A stretch of DNA of 64,000 nt from Kutzneria sp. CA-103260. GTDB lineage: Bacteria; Actinomycetota; Actinomycetes; Mycobacteriales; Pseudonocardiaceae. The position numbers and the translations under genes are program-made. The notes under the pieces were generated by a model that was given only the letters and a program-made list of their open reading frames with translations, did no database searches and was not told the origin of the DNA. This document shows, in pieces, positions 1 through 8,064 of this stretch (its first letter is position 1; every line of letters begins with the position of its first letter). The DNA is taken from NCBI RefSeq assembly GCF_018263855.1, contig NZ_CP073318.1, forward strand, positions 3,286,001 through 3,350,000. Direction: 5' to 3'.

Positions 1-1
1 C

Positions 2-2044
2 GCGCGACCGCGGAGTCTGGCCCTGGCGCTGACGCCGCCACGGCCGTTCTTCTGCGTCGGCGGTGCGGTCGGCGCCGCCTACTACCTCCTTCCGCTGGCG
101 CGGGCGATCGGCCAGCTGCAGACGTTGTATGCCTTGCAAAGCCCCGGTTTCGACGGCGTGGAGGAACCGCTCGACGAGGTGCCGGCACTGGCCCGGCGCT
201 ACGTCGAGGAGATCAAGGCCATCCAGCCGCACGGCCCGTATCTGGTCGGCGGTCACTCGTTCGGCGGCCTGGTCGCCTACGAGATCGGCCGCGTGCTGCG
301 ATCCCAGGGCGACGAGGTCGCCCAGGTGATCCTGATCGACACCTACCTGGCCGAGCCCGGCCAGCCGGAGCCGCCGCCCGACGACGTGGCCGTCATCGAG
401 GAGCTGTGGCGGATGCGCGGCCTGGCCCTGCGCGGCGCGGACGCCCCGCGACGACGCGTCGACCAGAAGCTGTCCCCCGCCGAGCAGCGCCGGGAACTGG
501 CCAGGTTCCTCGGCGCGAGCGGGCCGGCGGACGAGCACATCGCCACCATCATGGGGGTCTATCAGGCGCAGCTGGAAGCCGTGGTGCGCTACGAGCCCGG
601 TCCGTCCGATCTGGACGTCACGCTGATCAAGGCCGAGGACGGCTTCCCCCAGGTGCTGTTCGACGACCGGCACATCGCCCTGCGACTGGAGGATCCGGCC
701 AACGGCTGGGAGCGGGTCGAACTGGGCCGGCTCTCGGTGATCACCGTGCCCGGCAACCACTTCACGGCGCTCGCGCCGCCTGCTCTCACCTCCCTCGCCA
801 CTGCTGTCACCGACACCATCGCTGCCATCCCGGCGCCACTACCGCCGGAGTCCGTGCAGGTCGCGTCCAGCATCCATCTCAATCCGATGGATCCGCACTT
901 CCTGGCCGACCCGTATCCGTTCTACCACCTGCTGCGTGATATCGCGCCAATCCACCGGGATGAAGCACTGGACGGCTGGGTGCTGACCCGCCACGCCGAG
1001 GTGTCCGCCCTGCTCAGGAACCAGAAAGTGGTTCGGCCGTCCACGTCAACCCTGTTGGCGCGGCTGCCCGCGACGGTGCTTCAGGACCTGAGGCCGTTCG
1101 TCGACTGGCTCGACTCCAGCCTGCCGTTCAGCAACCACCGACACCACGACCGCCTGCGGCGGCTGCTGGCCGGCAGCTTCACCGCCAAAGCCATGGAAGC
1201 GCTGCGCTCCGACGTCGAGCAGACCGTCCACGAGATGCTGGACCGGATCGATCGACCGGGCCCGGTCGAGTTCATGTCCGAGGTGGCGTATCCGCTGCCG
1301 GGCCGCGTGGTGATGGATCTCGTCGGCGTGCCCCGAGACGACCAGCCGATGGTGGCCGACTGGGGCCGGACGGTCATGACCGTGTTGGGACAGGCCCAGT
1401 TCGGCGAGGACCCGACGGCGGTGGCGTATCAAGCGCGGGACGCGGCCACGGAGTTGATCAAGTACGTGCGCGGGCTCACGCTCAGCCCACAGCTGGCCTC
1501 GGGCTGGGCCGGCGCGGACGAGCGGGTGGCCAACGTGATCTCGCTGATCAACGCCGGCCTGGAGACGACCGCCAACTACCTCGGCAACAGCGTGCTGGCT
1601 CTGCTCCGGCACCCCGAACAGTTCGAACTCCTCCACGCCGACCCGTCCATCGCCCGCACGGCCGCCGAGGAACTGCTCCGCTACGACACGCCGGCCCCGA
1701 TCATCACGCCGCAGCAGGCGCTCCAGGATCTCGACCTCGGCGGCCACCGGATCCGCGCCGGCGAGCTGGTGTTTCCGGTGCTGGGCGCGGCCAACCGCGA
1801 TCCCGCCCGCTACCCCGACCCCGACCGGCTCGATCTGCGGCGGCCGGACGCCGCCGGGCATCTCACCTTCGGCGCCGGCGCGCACTACTGCATCGGCGCG
1901 GCGCTGGCCCGCATCGAGGGACAGGTGTTCTTCCCGACCCTGGCCACCAGATTCCCCGGCATGCGGCTGGTCGCGGAGCCGGTGTTCCGGCCGGATCCGG
2001 CGCTTCGGGGCCTGGCCGAACTGGCCGTGCTGCCGCACGGCTAA
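2..2044 (+). CDS. Megasynthase C-terminal thioesterase fused to cytochrome P450 (5' end outside window)
   Basis: The frame is open from base 2, so this is the C-terminal end of a larger protein. The first ~240 residues are a type I thioesterase: the N-terminal strand ends in FFCVGGAVG, the nucleophile motif GHSFGG has its serine codon at 257-259, an acidic residue sits in LIDTYL, and the catalytic histidine is in PGNHFTAL near base 758. After a proline-rich linker (about base 830) a complete class I bacterial P450 follows: I-helix AGLETT (about 1553-1570), ExxR in EELLRY, and haem loop FGAGAHYCIG with the cysteine codon at 1889-1891. The thioesterase would release an NRPS or PKS product; the P450 presumably oxidises it while bound or just after release. 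That role is inferred, because the modules lie upstream of the window. There is no stop codon between the two domains, so the fusion is direct. A P450 after a thioesterase is an uncommon order. Confidence 0.88.
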   Translation, partial: ARPRSLALALTPPRPFFCVGGAVGAAYYLLPLARAIGQLQTLYALQSPGFDGVEEPLDEVPALARRYVEEIKAIQPHGPYLVGGHSFGGLVAYEIGRVLRSQGDEVAQVILIDTYLAEPGQPEPPPDDVAVIEELWRMRGLALRGADAPRRRVDQKLSPAEQRRELARFLGASGPADEHIATIMGVYQAQLEAVVRYEPGPSDLDVTLIKAEDGFPQVLFDDRHIALRLEDPANGWERVELGRLSVITVPGNHFTALAPPALTSLATAVTDTIAAIPAPLPPESVQVASSIHLNPMDPHFLADPYPFYHLLRDIAPIHRDEALDGWVLTRHAEVSALLRNQKVVRPSTSTLLARLPATVLQDLRPFVDWLDSSLPFSNHRHHDRLRRLLAGSFTAKAMEALRSDVEQTVHEMLDRIDRPGPVEFMSEVAYPLPGRVVMDLVGVPRDDQPMVADWGRTVMTVLGQAQFGEDPTAVAYQARDAATELIKYVRGLTLSPQLASGWAGADERVANVISLINAGLETTANYLGNSVLALLRHPEQFELLHADPSIARTAAEELLRYDTPAPIITPQQALQDLDLGGHRIRAGELVFPVLGAANRDPARYPDPDRLDLRRPDAAGHLTFGAGAHYCIGAALARIEGQVFFPTLATRFPGMRLVAEPVFRPDPALRGLAELAVLPHG

Positions 2045-2052
2045 CATGCCCT

Positions 2053-2745
2053 GTGGCCGTGATGCTGGACGAGAAGTACATCCAGGACCGACACACCATG
2101 CACCGGTGGCTCCGCTCGCAGGCCCCGATCTGCGAGGCGCAGCTGCCGGACGGGCAGTGGGTGTGGCTGATCAGCCGTTACGCCGACGCCGCCGAGGCGT
2201 TGCGGCCATCGCCGGTGGTTCCCGTGCCCGGGGACGTCGACGACGTGCTGGCCGGCATCGACGGCGATTTCGACCTGCTCGCCGACTTCGCCCGGCCGGT
2301 CGCCGGTGATCACGCGGTGGCGCACCTGATCGTCAACGGCGTCGTGAACCTGCTGCGGCATCCCGACCAGACCCGGGTGAACGTGGCCGAGCTGTCCCGG
2401 CACGACGGCCCGTACGGCATGGCGTTGCGCACCACGCCCGACACGATCGCCCTGGCCGGCATCGACATCGCCGCCGGCGAGACCGTCGCGGTGCTGCTCG
2501 GCTCGGCCAACCGGGATCCGGCCAGGTTCGACCGGCCCGATGACCTCGACCTGGCCCGCGACGCCACCGAGCGCCTCACCCTCGGCGATCACGAGAACCT
2601 GGTCGCCGAGGCGATCACCAAGCTGCGCCGTCGATTCCCGTCGCTGACGCTGAACGGCGAGCCGACCCGGCTCGACGACGTGATCGTGAACGGCTACGCG
2701 GCGGCGCCGGTCAGTCCGGGACCGACGAGTGCCGACCCCGCTTGA
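2053..2745 (+). CDS. Shrunken cytochrome P450-like protein lacking the haem cysteine
   Basis: Starts with GTG nine bases after the thioesterase-P450 stop, so it is probably cotranscribed. The 230-residue product is collinear with P450s in pieces: an N-terminal HRWLRSQAPI...WVWLISRYADAAEAL segment, a RHPDQTRV segment, the beta-sheet AGIDIAAGETVAVLLGSANR and a C-terminal RRRFPSLTL helix/strand. It is about 170 residues shorter than a normal P450: the I-helix oxygen-activation motif is missing, and where FGxGxHxCxG should be the sequence is LTLGDHENL, with no cysteine. It cannot be an ordinary monooxygenase. Either it is a decaying gene that has stayed open, or it is a non-catalytic partner, as known for the DesVIII/EryCII family of haem-less P450 homologues that activate glycosyltransferases. 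No glycosyltransferase is visible here. The last 35 bases overlap the convergent membrane gene. Confidence 0.7.
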   Translation: MAVMLDEKYIQDRHTMHRWLRSQAPICEAQLPDGQWVWLISRYADAAEALRPSPVVPVPGDVDDVLAGIDGDFDLLADFARPVAGDHAVAHLIVNGVVNLLRHPDQTRVNVAELSRHDGPYGMALRTTPDTIALAGIDIAAGETVAVLLGSANRDPARFDRPDDLDLARDATERLTLGDHENLVAEAITKLRRRFPSLTLNGEPTRLDDVIVNGYAAAPVSPGPTSADPA

Positions 2746-3517
2746 CCGGCTCGACCGGCTCCAGCTGCATGGTCATGACCGCCCGGATCAGGTCCCGCAC
2801 CGCCGCCGCTCGATCCTCCGCCTCGAGTAGAATCAGCAGCCGTTCGGCCGACAGCTGGCGGGAGAAGGCAAACGGCTGCTCGAAGTACAGCCGCAGCCGC
2901 TCGGCCGTCGCCTCCTGCGTACGCAGGAACGACCGTCCCAGCAGCGCCGCCAGCGCCGCGCCGATCACTCCGACCACCGCAGCCGTGATCGTCACGACCA
3001 ATGATCCCGTGCAGGCCACCACCACAACGGCGATCACCAGCACCGCGAACCCCACCGCCATCGACCGCTGCGCCTGGTGAAAGCTGCGTTCGGCCTGGGA
3101 CGTCGCCAATGCGTGGTAGTAGTCGAGCCGCCGCTGGGTCACCATCCACAGGACCGTCAGGTCCATTGGGCCCCGCTTGTCGGCCGCCTCCTCGGCGCGG
3201 TCCAACTGCTGCTTCGCCTCGTCCACCCGCCAGCGTTGCGCATGCTCCCGTTGCAGGGCATCGCGATACGCCAAGTTGACGAACAGCGCCAGCATCCCGA
3301 ACACCACCGCCGTGGCCACCGCCAGCACCAGGTACGGCAACTGGCCCGGCAGCACCTGCTCGTACCCCAGCGTGATCCGGTAATCCCGGTACAGCACGAA
3401 GGACGTCACGCCGACCGCCACCGCCAGCACGACCGTCAGCCAGCCGCCTCTGCGATGCCGTCGGCGCTCCGGCGACAACCGCCACGCGTCCGTCAACTGC
3501 ACAGTGCCGCCGTCCAC
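2711..3517 (-). CDS. Four-helix membrane protein, possibly TRADD-N-associated TM family
   Basis: 268 residues, GTG start. Two N-terminal hydrophobic helices (WLTVVLAVAVGVTSFVLY and YLVLAVATAVVFGMLALF) are followed by a charged amphipathic stretch with ERAEEAADKRG, then RLDYYHALATSQAERSF leading into a second hydrophobic pair (FAVLVIAVVVVACTGSLVV and ITAAVVGVIGAALAALL) and a charged C-terminal tail. The motif joining a YH-A-QA-SF segment to a two-helix membrane hairpin resembles what Pfam calls the cyanobacterial TRADD-N-associated transmembrane domain, a family linked to conflict systems; this match is from memory and should be tested. No enzymatic motif was seen. It is convergent with the P450-like gene and shares 35 bases with it. 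Confidence 0.6.
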   Translation of the reverse strand: MDGGTVQLTDAWRLSPERRRHRRGGWLTVVLAVAVGVTSFVLYRDYRITLGYEQVLPGQLPYLVLAVATAVVFGMLALFVNLAYRDALQREHAQRWRVDEAKQQLDRAEEAADKRGPMDLTVLWMVTQRRLDYYHALATSQAERSFHQAQRSMAVGFAVLVIAVVVVACTGSLVVTITAAVVGVIGAALAALLGRSFLRTQEATAERLRLYFEQPFAFSRQLSAERLLILLEAEDRAAAVRDLIRAVMTMQLEPVEPVKRGRHSSVPD

Positions 3518-3565
3518 TCGCGAATGCTAGCCAGCGGCCACGGCCGGCCCATACCTCCGTTGGTG

Positions 3566-4534
3566 TCACAAGAAGAGGCGGGCGATCGGCCATGCGCCGT
3601 CGCTGGTGTTGCCGATGACGGTGTGGACGAAGGCGCCGGCCGGGTCGCACACGGAGCGGAACGAGACGCCGATGTCGCTGCCCTCGAGGAACACCGTGTC
3701 GGACGACTTGTGCAGCCAGAAGCCCAGGCCGTAGCGGTGGGTCGACTTGTAGACGCTACGTGGGCGGACCATCTCGGCCACCAGCCGGGGCGAGACGATC
3801 TTGCCGGCGAAGAAGGCCCGCCACAGCGCGTGCCAGTCGGCCAGCGTGGTGTAGACGCCGCCGTCGCCGCTGCCGCGCACCGGGAGGTGGAACACGTTGG
3901 TGCGCAAGCCGTCTGACTCAAGATAGCCGAGTGCCATACGACCGTCGGGCTCGTCGGAGCGCAGGTAGGCGGTGTCGGCCAGGCCGGCGGGGACGCAGAC
4001 CCGCTGTGCCACCAGGTCGTGGAACGGGATGCCGGATGCCCGCTCGGCGATGAGCGCCAGCACGACGAAGCCGCCGTTGTTGTAGCGGAAGTCCGTGCCT
4101 GGCGGGAACATCGTCGGGAAACCGTCCAGGATGGGCAGGAAGTCCTCGGTGCTGACCAGGTCCTGGGCCGGCACCGTCAGCGCCGGGTCGTTCTCCTCGT
4201 CGTAGTAGTCGCCGATGCCGGAACGGTGGGCCAGCAGCTGCTCGACCGTCACGGCGTCGTCGATCAACGGCAGGTCCGAGCCCAACACCGACCTCGCGGT
4301 GGTGGTAAGCTCGAGCGTGCCGTCATCGATGAGCGCCATGACGGACAACGCGGTCAATGCCTTGCTACCACTGGCGATCGCGAACCGAGTGTCCACTGTG
4401 TTCGGAACACCCAGTCCGCGATGCGCCATGCTGTACGCCCGCTCGAACACGGTCACGCCGTCGCGGTCCAGTCGCACCACGCCGGAGAACGACGTCTCCG
4501 TGGCGACGCGGTCCACCTCTGCCCCCAGGTCCAT
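3566..4534 (-). CDS. Serine hydrolase of the beta-lactamase/DD-peptidase fold
   Basis: Class C beta-lactamase-like hydrolase (Pfam Beta-lactamase family). The SxxK nucleophile motif is SGSK in FAIASGSKALTALS, and a YxN-like element is seen in GDYYDEEN. The KTG box equivalent near the C terminus is not clear. There is no signal peptide, so it is probably cytoplasmic and more likely an esterase or peptidase than a resistance enzyme. The ATG at 4534 was chosen because it lies 13 bases after the stop of the DUF4180 gene; an in-frame start upstream at 4576 would overlap that gene. It is the last gene of a minus-strand group that begins with the DNA-binding protein at 6140. Confidence 0.82.
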   Translation of the reverse strand: MDLGAEVDRVATETSFSGVVRLDRDGVTVFERAYSMAHRGLGVPNTVDTRFAIASGSKALTALSVMALIDDGTLELTTTARSVLGSDLPLIDDAVTVEQLLAHRSGIGDYYDEENDPALTVPAQDLVSTEDFLPILDGFPTMFPPGTDFRYNNGGFVVLALIAERASGIPFHDLVAQRVCVPAGLADTAYLRSDEPDGRMALGYLESDGLRTNVFHLPVRGSGDGGVYTTLADWHALWRAFFAGKIVSPRLVAEMVRPRSVYKSTHRYGLGFWLHKSSDTVFLEGSDIGVSFRSVCDPAGAFVHTVIGNTSDGAWPIARLFL

Positions 4535-4547
4535 CGGGCCAGGGTAA

Positions 4548-4910
4548 TCAGCCGAACTTGGCCGCCGCATCCTCAATACTGTCGACGAACCAGATGTGCC
4601 TGCCCCGGTTGGACTCCCGGACGTAGGCCCGCAGCGGTTCGCTCACCGCGAGGTGTTCGCCCAGGTCACCGACGATGGCGAGCTTCTTGCCGTAACCGAT
4701 GAACTTCTGCGTGAACAAGCCCAGCAGGGTGGTCCGCAGGTCGAACACGCCCTCGGCGAACCTCTCCACCGGGATCACCACCAGCTGCACGGGCTGCCCC
4801 CAAAGCTGCGCGATCGTGTCGACCGCGTCCTGTTCGGTGGCGACCTTGGGGCCGTCCGGCGCGAGCAGGTACGCCTTGGTGCCACCGATGTCGGTCAGCA
4901 CGTCAGTCAT
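4548..4910 (-). CDS. DUF4180 domain protein
   Basis: 120 residues, matching the length of the DUF4180 family: an N-terminal strand, the acidic segment TEQDAVDTIAQLWG, the hydrophobic strand VQLVVIPVERF followed by FDLRTTLLGLFTQKF, and a C-terminal strand and helix with VRESNRGRHIWFVDS. The function of the family is unknown; its fold is thought to resemble STAS/SpoIIAA-like proteins. The ATG overlaps the stop codon of the upstream alpha/beta hydrolase by eight bases, which suggests translational coupling and a shared job with that enzyme. Confidence 0.8.
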   Translation of the reverse strand: MTDVLTDIGGTKAYLLAPDGPKVATEQDAVDTIAQLWGQPVQLVVIPVERFAEGVFDLRTTLLGLFTQKFIGYGKKLAIVGDLGEHLAVSEPLRAYVRESNRGRHIWFVDSIEDAAAKFG

Positions 4911-5706
4911 GGAGGAATCCCCCGATCCGCTCGGTCACGTCCGGCAGCATGTGCCCGACGCCGGGCAGCACCTGCACCTCGGCGTGCGGCGCCGCGGCGG
5001 CCAGCCGACGCCGCGTGGCCCGTGAGTCGAGCAGTTCGTCCTGGTCGCCGGTGATCACCAGCAGCGGCAAGGTGAGCTTGCGCAGCCGCTCGGTGGCGAA
5101 CAGCGGCATGAACAGCCGGGGCCGGAAGTGCTGGAACACCATGCGCACGTACTTCTCCTGCGGCGACTGGGGCTCCGGCTGCTTGCGGCCCAGCAGCTGA
5201 CCGAGGAAGAACATGGCCGTCTTGCCGAACCGCTGCCGTCCGATGCCGCCGGGCACGGTGAGCACGAGCCGGCTGACCCGGCCGGGTCGGCGCGTGACGT
5301 AGTCGATCGCCATCCAGCCGCCCAGCGACGCCGCCACGAGCTGAACCTCGGTCAGCCCGAGGCCGTCGAGCACGTCGTCGATCCACTCGGCGTAGGCCGG
5401 CGAGCCCAGCGGCGGCCGCGTCGGGGCGCTCATACCCGGCTCGCCGATCAGGTCCACCGTGAACAGCCGGAACCGGTCGGCCAGCTTGCCCGCCGTCGAC
5501 ATCCACGTCAGCGTGTTGCCGCCCGAGCCGTGCAGCAGCACCACCGGCGGGCCGTTCTCCGTGCCCGACACCATCACGAAGGTGTCGCCGTGCCGGGTCG
5601 GCACCGTGCGACGCTCGGCCGGCGCCGGCCAGTGCGCCAGCCACTCCTCGTACTGGCGACGGATCCGCTCCCTGCCGGCTTCCGTCTTGTAGATCGTTGT
5701 AGTCAC
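4903..5706 (-). CDS. Alpha/beta-fold hydrolase
   Basis: Canonical alpha/beta hydrolase order: oxyanion strand VVLLHGSGGN, nucleophile elbow VAASLGGWM, an acid after strand 7 (VITGDQDELL) and the catalytic His in GVGHMLPD. The elbow reads A-A-S-L-G rather than the usual G-x-S-x-G, which is tolerated in some members. Substrate is not predictable. GTG at 5706 was chosen over an in-frame start at 5736, because it forms a GTGA overlap with the stop of the upstream regulator and is preceded by the ribosome-binding sequence GGAGGGGGA. Its 3' end overlaps the DUF4180 start. Confidence 0.85.
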   Translation of the reverse strand: MTTTIYKTEAGRERIRRQYEEWLAHWPAPAERRTVPTRHGDTFVMVSGTENGPPVVLLHGSGGNTLTWMSTAGKLADRFRLFTVDLIGEPGMSAPTRPPLGSPAYAEWIDDVLDGLGLTEVQLVAASLGGWMAIDYVTRRPGRVSRLVLTVPGGIGRQRFGKTAMFFLGQLLGRKQPEPQSPQEKYVRMVFQHFRPRLFMPLFATERLRKLTLPLLVITGDQDELLDSRATRRRLAAAAPHAEVQVLPGVGHMLPDVTERIGGFLHD

Positions 5707-6140
5707 GACTCCCCCTCCGCGAGCAGTGCTATCCACCGCAGCAGTTCCGCGGTGGTGGTCAGGTCCCCCAGGATGATCAGCTTCAGCCGGCCGCGGACCT
5801 CGTCGTAGGCGGACTCGATGCGCAGCGGCTGCTCCTGGTAGCCGCGGGTGTTGGCCGCGCCCACCGCCCCCATCGCGATCCGGCTGGCGTCCTCGCGGCT
5901 GATCGCGTCGATCTCCACGATGCTCGACACCTCCACGTGCCGAGTGCGCCGGACCTTGGACTCCGTACCGGTGAAGGCGTCGAGGTCCTCGCGGGCGATC
6001 CGGTACTGCTTGCCGATGCGGACGGCCTTGAGCCGGCCCTCACGCACATAGTTGCGGACGGTGCGCACGTGCAGGCCCAACTGTTCGGCCACCTGCTCGA
6101 CCGAGTACATCTCCTGAGACACACCATGAGAGTACCGCAT
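5703..6140 (-). CDS. Excisionase/MerR-type helix-turn-helix regulator
   Basis: 145 residues. An HTH_17 (excisionase-like) domain occupies the N terminus: MYSVEQVAEQLGLHVRTVRN, then the wing YVREGRLKAVRIGKQYRI. The C-terminal ~80 residues (EVSSIVEIDAI...LRWIALLAEGES) form an unidentified alpha/beta domain that may sense a ligand. It leads the minus-strand group with the hydrolase, DUF4180 and beta-lactamase-fold genes and shares a GTGA overlap with the hydrolase, so it probably regulates them and itself. An inverted repeat with phased direct repeats lies just upstream (6142-6179). Of the possible starts (6140, 6122, 6110), 6140 is preceded by AGGTAGGGAAGG. Confidence 0.8.
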   Translation of the reverse strand: MRYSHGVSQEMYSVEQVAEQLGLHVRTVRNYVREGRLKAVRIGKQYRIAREDLDAFTGTESKVRRTRHVEVSSIVEIDAISREDASRIAMGAVGAANTRGYQEQPLRIESAYDEVRGRLKLIILGDLTTTAELLRWIALLAEGES

Positions 6141-6141
6141 C

Positions 6142-6179
6142 CTTCCCTACCTGCAACAAGATAAGGAACGATAGGGAAG
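6142..6179. promoter_or_regulatory. Inverted and direct repeats, likely operator of the HTH gene
   Basis: CTTCCCTA (6142-6149) and TAGGGAAG (6172-6179) form a perfect 8-base inverted repeat. On the minus strand TTCCCTATCG is followed at once by TTCCTTATCT, a direct repeat with one helical turn spacing. The element directly abuts the start codon of the excisionase-like regulator, as expected of an autoregulatory operator. Operator identity is inference. Confidence 0.5.
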
Positions 6180-6237
6180 TATGAGGTACGAGGCTCACCC
6201 AAGGTCGAGCTGAGGCCACACGCTCGCCCGAACAGCA

Positions 6238-6276
6238 GCGAGGCCGTCGGGCGGTTGCCCCACGGCCTCGCTTTTT
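6238..6276 (+). terminator. Intrinsic terminator with no obvious upstream plus-strand gene
   Basis: GCGAGGCCGT (6238-6247) pairs with ACGGCCTCGC (6262-6271) and is followed by TTTTT (6272-6276) on the plus strand. No plus-strand gene longer than about ten codons lies upstream (a 10-codon frame opens at 6181). It could end a short RNA divergent from the HTH gene. On the minus strand there is no U-run. Confidence 0.6.
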
Positions 6277-6352
6277 CGCTCCGCGCCCGACCGTTCAGAC
6301 ATTGTCAATCGCCTGAACAAACACGGCCGACGGCAAAAGGGAAGAATGTCGC

Positions 6353-6384
6353 GACCGGGCGGACGTGGCAGCGTCCGCCCGGTC
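6353..6384 (-). terminator. Hairpin terminator after the small secreted protein gene
   Basis: A perfect 13-base stem, GACCGGGCGGACG (6353-6365) with CGTCCGCCCGGTC (6372-6384) and a six-base loop, lies three bases beyond the stop codon of the minus-strand gene ending at 6388. It has no T-run, as is common in actinomycetes. Confidence 0.65.
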
Positions 6385-6387
6385 AGC

Positions 6388-6801
6388 TCACGCCACGGTG
6401 ATGTTCGTCAGCGACAACTCGGTCTGACGGCCGTTGTCGTCCCAGACGACGTCGAAAATCCAGATGTTGCCGGGCTTGCTGGGCGCCACGTCGGGCGCCC
6501 GGAAGTCGACTGAGCCGGTTTTCGGATCGATGCCCGCCCGAATGAGCGTGGCGGGCGCGTGGCCCATCCCCGTGGAGTGCGCGAGCCACAACTGGACGGC
6601 GGTCACCTGTGGCGCGAACGCGGTGTTGAACTTCCAGGTCGCGTGAACCTGTTTGCCCGGAACGAAAGTCGTGGTGGACAGGGTGGCGTCGGTGACGACG
6701 TTCGACAGCGTCGGCGGGTCGGCCTGAGCTGCCCCGGTGGAGAGCACGGCGGCGGTCACGACGGCGCCGGCGAGCACGCCGACCCGGCGGAGGTACTGCA
6801 T
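6388..6801 (-). CDS. Small secreted protein of unknown function
   Basis: 137 residues from the ATG at 6801, which is preceded by GGGGGCAAAAAG. The N terminus YLRRVGVLAGAVVTAAVLS followed by TGAAQADPP is a clear Sec signal peptide with an AQA-type cleavage site, so the ~109-residue mature part is exported. The mature sequence contains strand-rich segments (VHATWKFNTAF, VTAVQLWLAHSTG, GNIWIFDVVWDDNGRQTELSL) suggesting an immunoglobulin-like beta-sandwich; no cysteine pairs or catalytic motif were seen. An in-frame start 84 bases upstream would bury the signal peptide and was not used. It is monocistronic, ended by a strong hairpin. Confidence 0.7.
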   Translation of the reverse strand: MQYLRRVGVLAGAVVTAAVLSTGAAQADPPTLSNVVTDATLSTTTFVPGKQVHATWKFNTAFAPQVTAVQLWLAHSTGMGHAPATLIRAGIDPKTGSVDFRAPDVAPSKPGNIWIFDVVWDDNGRQTELSLTNITVA

Positions 6802-6951
6802 CTTTTTGCCCCCAAGGACAAGGTGACGGTACCTCGATATTCGAGTAGCTTCGATTCTGCAGCGCAAGGGCCAGAGACCCATCACACACCGCCGTATACA
6901 TTTATGAATGCGTCAGCTCACCGGAGGTCTAGAACAGTCAATTCCTTTTGT

Positions 6952-8064
6952 TCACCCGTTCGCCGGCAGCCACCGGGTCTCGGTGGTCAGTTCGCGCAGG
7001 ATTTCCGGGACCGGGGTGACGCCGATTCCCGGCCCGGTCGGCACGCGGACATGGCCGTTCTCGAGTGTGAACGGCTCGGTGAGGTCCCGGTGGTAGTACC
7101 GGTCGGACGCCGAGGTGTCACCCGGCAGAGTGAAGCCGGGCAGCGAGGCCAAGGCCAGGTTGGCGGCCCGCCCGATGCCGGTCTCCAGCATGCCGCCGCA
7201 CCACACCGGCACCCCGTGGGCCTGGCAGACGTCGTGCACCCGGCGGGACTCCAGGTAGCCGCCGACCCGGCCGGGCTTGATGTTGACGATCGAGCAGGCG
7301 CCCAGGGTGATCGCCTCGGCGGCGACCTTGGCCGAGGTGATCGACTCGTCCAGGCAGATCGGGGTGCGCACCAGCTCGGCCAGCTGGGCGTGCCCGCGCA
7401 GGTCGTCCTCGGGCAGCGGCTGCTCGATCAGCAGCAGGTCGAACGGGTCCAGCTTGGCCAGCTGCCGGGCGTCGCCGACGGTGTAGGCGGTGTTGGCGTC
7501 GACCTGCAGCGGCACGTCGTCGCCGAACCGCTCGCGGACCGCCCGCACCGGCTCCACGTCCCAGCCCGGCTCGATCTTCAGCTTGATCCGCACGTAGCCC
7601 TGGTCGAGATAGCCGCCGACGGCGTCGAGCAGCTGCGGGATCGAGTCCATGATGCCCACCGACACCCCGGAGGCGACCCGGTCCACCGCGCCGCCGAGAT
7701 AGCGGGCCAGCGACAGGTCGAGTGAGCGCAGCTCGGCGTCCAAGAAGGACGTCTCCAGCGCCGCCTTGGCCATCTGGTGGCCGTGGAACCGTTGCATGGC
7801 GCGGGAAACGGCGTGCACGTCCGGATCGGACAGTGCCGCCACCTCGTGGAACAGCACGTGTTCGATCACGTGGGCGGCGGCGTCGACGTATTCCGGCGAG
7901 TACACCGGCGCGGCCATGGCCACGCACTCCGACCAGCCTTCAGCCTGGTCGGTGACCAGCCGCAGCAGCAACAGGTCCCGGCGGGTCTCGCTGCCGAACG
8001 ACGTCCGGAACGCGCCGACCAGCGGCAGGGACGCCCAGCGCAGTTCGAGGCCCTCGATCTTCAC
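6952..8064 (-). CDS. menC: Enolase-superfamily o-succinylbenzoate synthase / N-succinylamino acid racemase
   Basis: 370 residues with all catalytic residues of the MLE-subgroup OSBS/NSAR family: K161 and K163 in IKLKIEPG, metal ligands D189 (VDAN), E214 (IEQP) and D239 (LDES), and K263 in NIKPGRVGG. The gene context (GNAT enzyme just upstream with a GTGA overlap, no menaquinone genes) favours N-acylamino acid racemase over menaquinone synthesis. In Geobacillus such a racemase works with a GNAT succinyltransferase to convert D- to L-amino acids. The matching desuccinylase is not in the window. GTG at 8064 was chosen for the overlap; the frame stays open far upstream but only as a shadow of the GNAT gene. 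Confidence 0.87.
   Translation of the reverse strand: MKIEGLELRWASLPLVGAFRTSFGSETRRDLLLLRLVTDQAEGWSECVAMAAPVYSPEYVDAAAHVIEHVLFHEVAALSDPDVHAVSRAMQRFHGHQMAKAALETSFLDAELRSLDLSLARYLGGAVDRVASGVSVGIMDSIPQLLDAVGGYLDQGYVRIKLKIEPGWDVEPVRAVRERFGDDVPLQVDANTAYTVGDARQLAKLDPFDLLLIEQPLPEDDLRGHAQLAELVRTPICLDESITSAKVAAEAITLGACSIVNIKPGRVGGYLESRRVHDVCQAHGVPVWCGGMLETGIGRAANLALASLPGFTLPGDTSASDRYYHRDLTEPFTLENGHVRVPTGPGIGVTPVPEILRELTTETRWLPANG

Noticed and set aside
6181..6240. tRNA-like stretch before the terminator
   Set aside because: No cloverleaf, no T-loop GTTC box and no acceptor pairing could be drawn.
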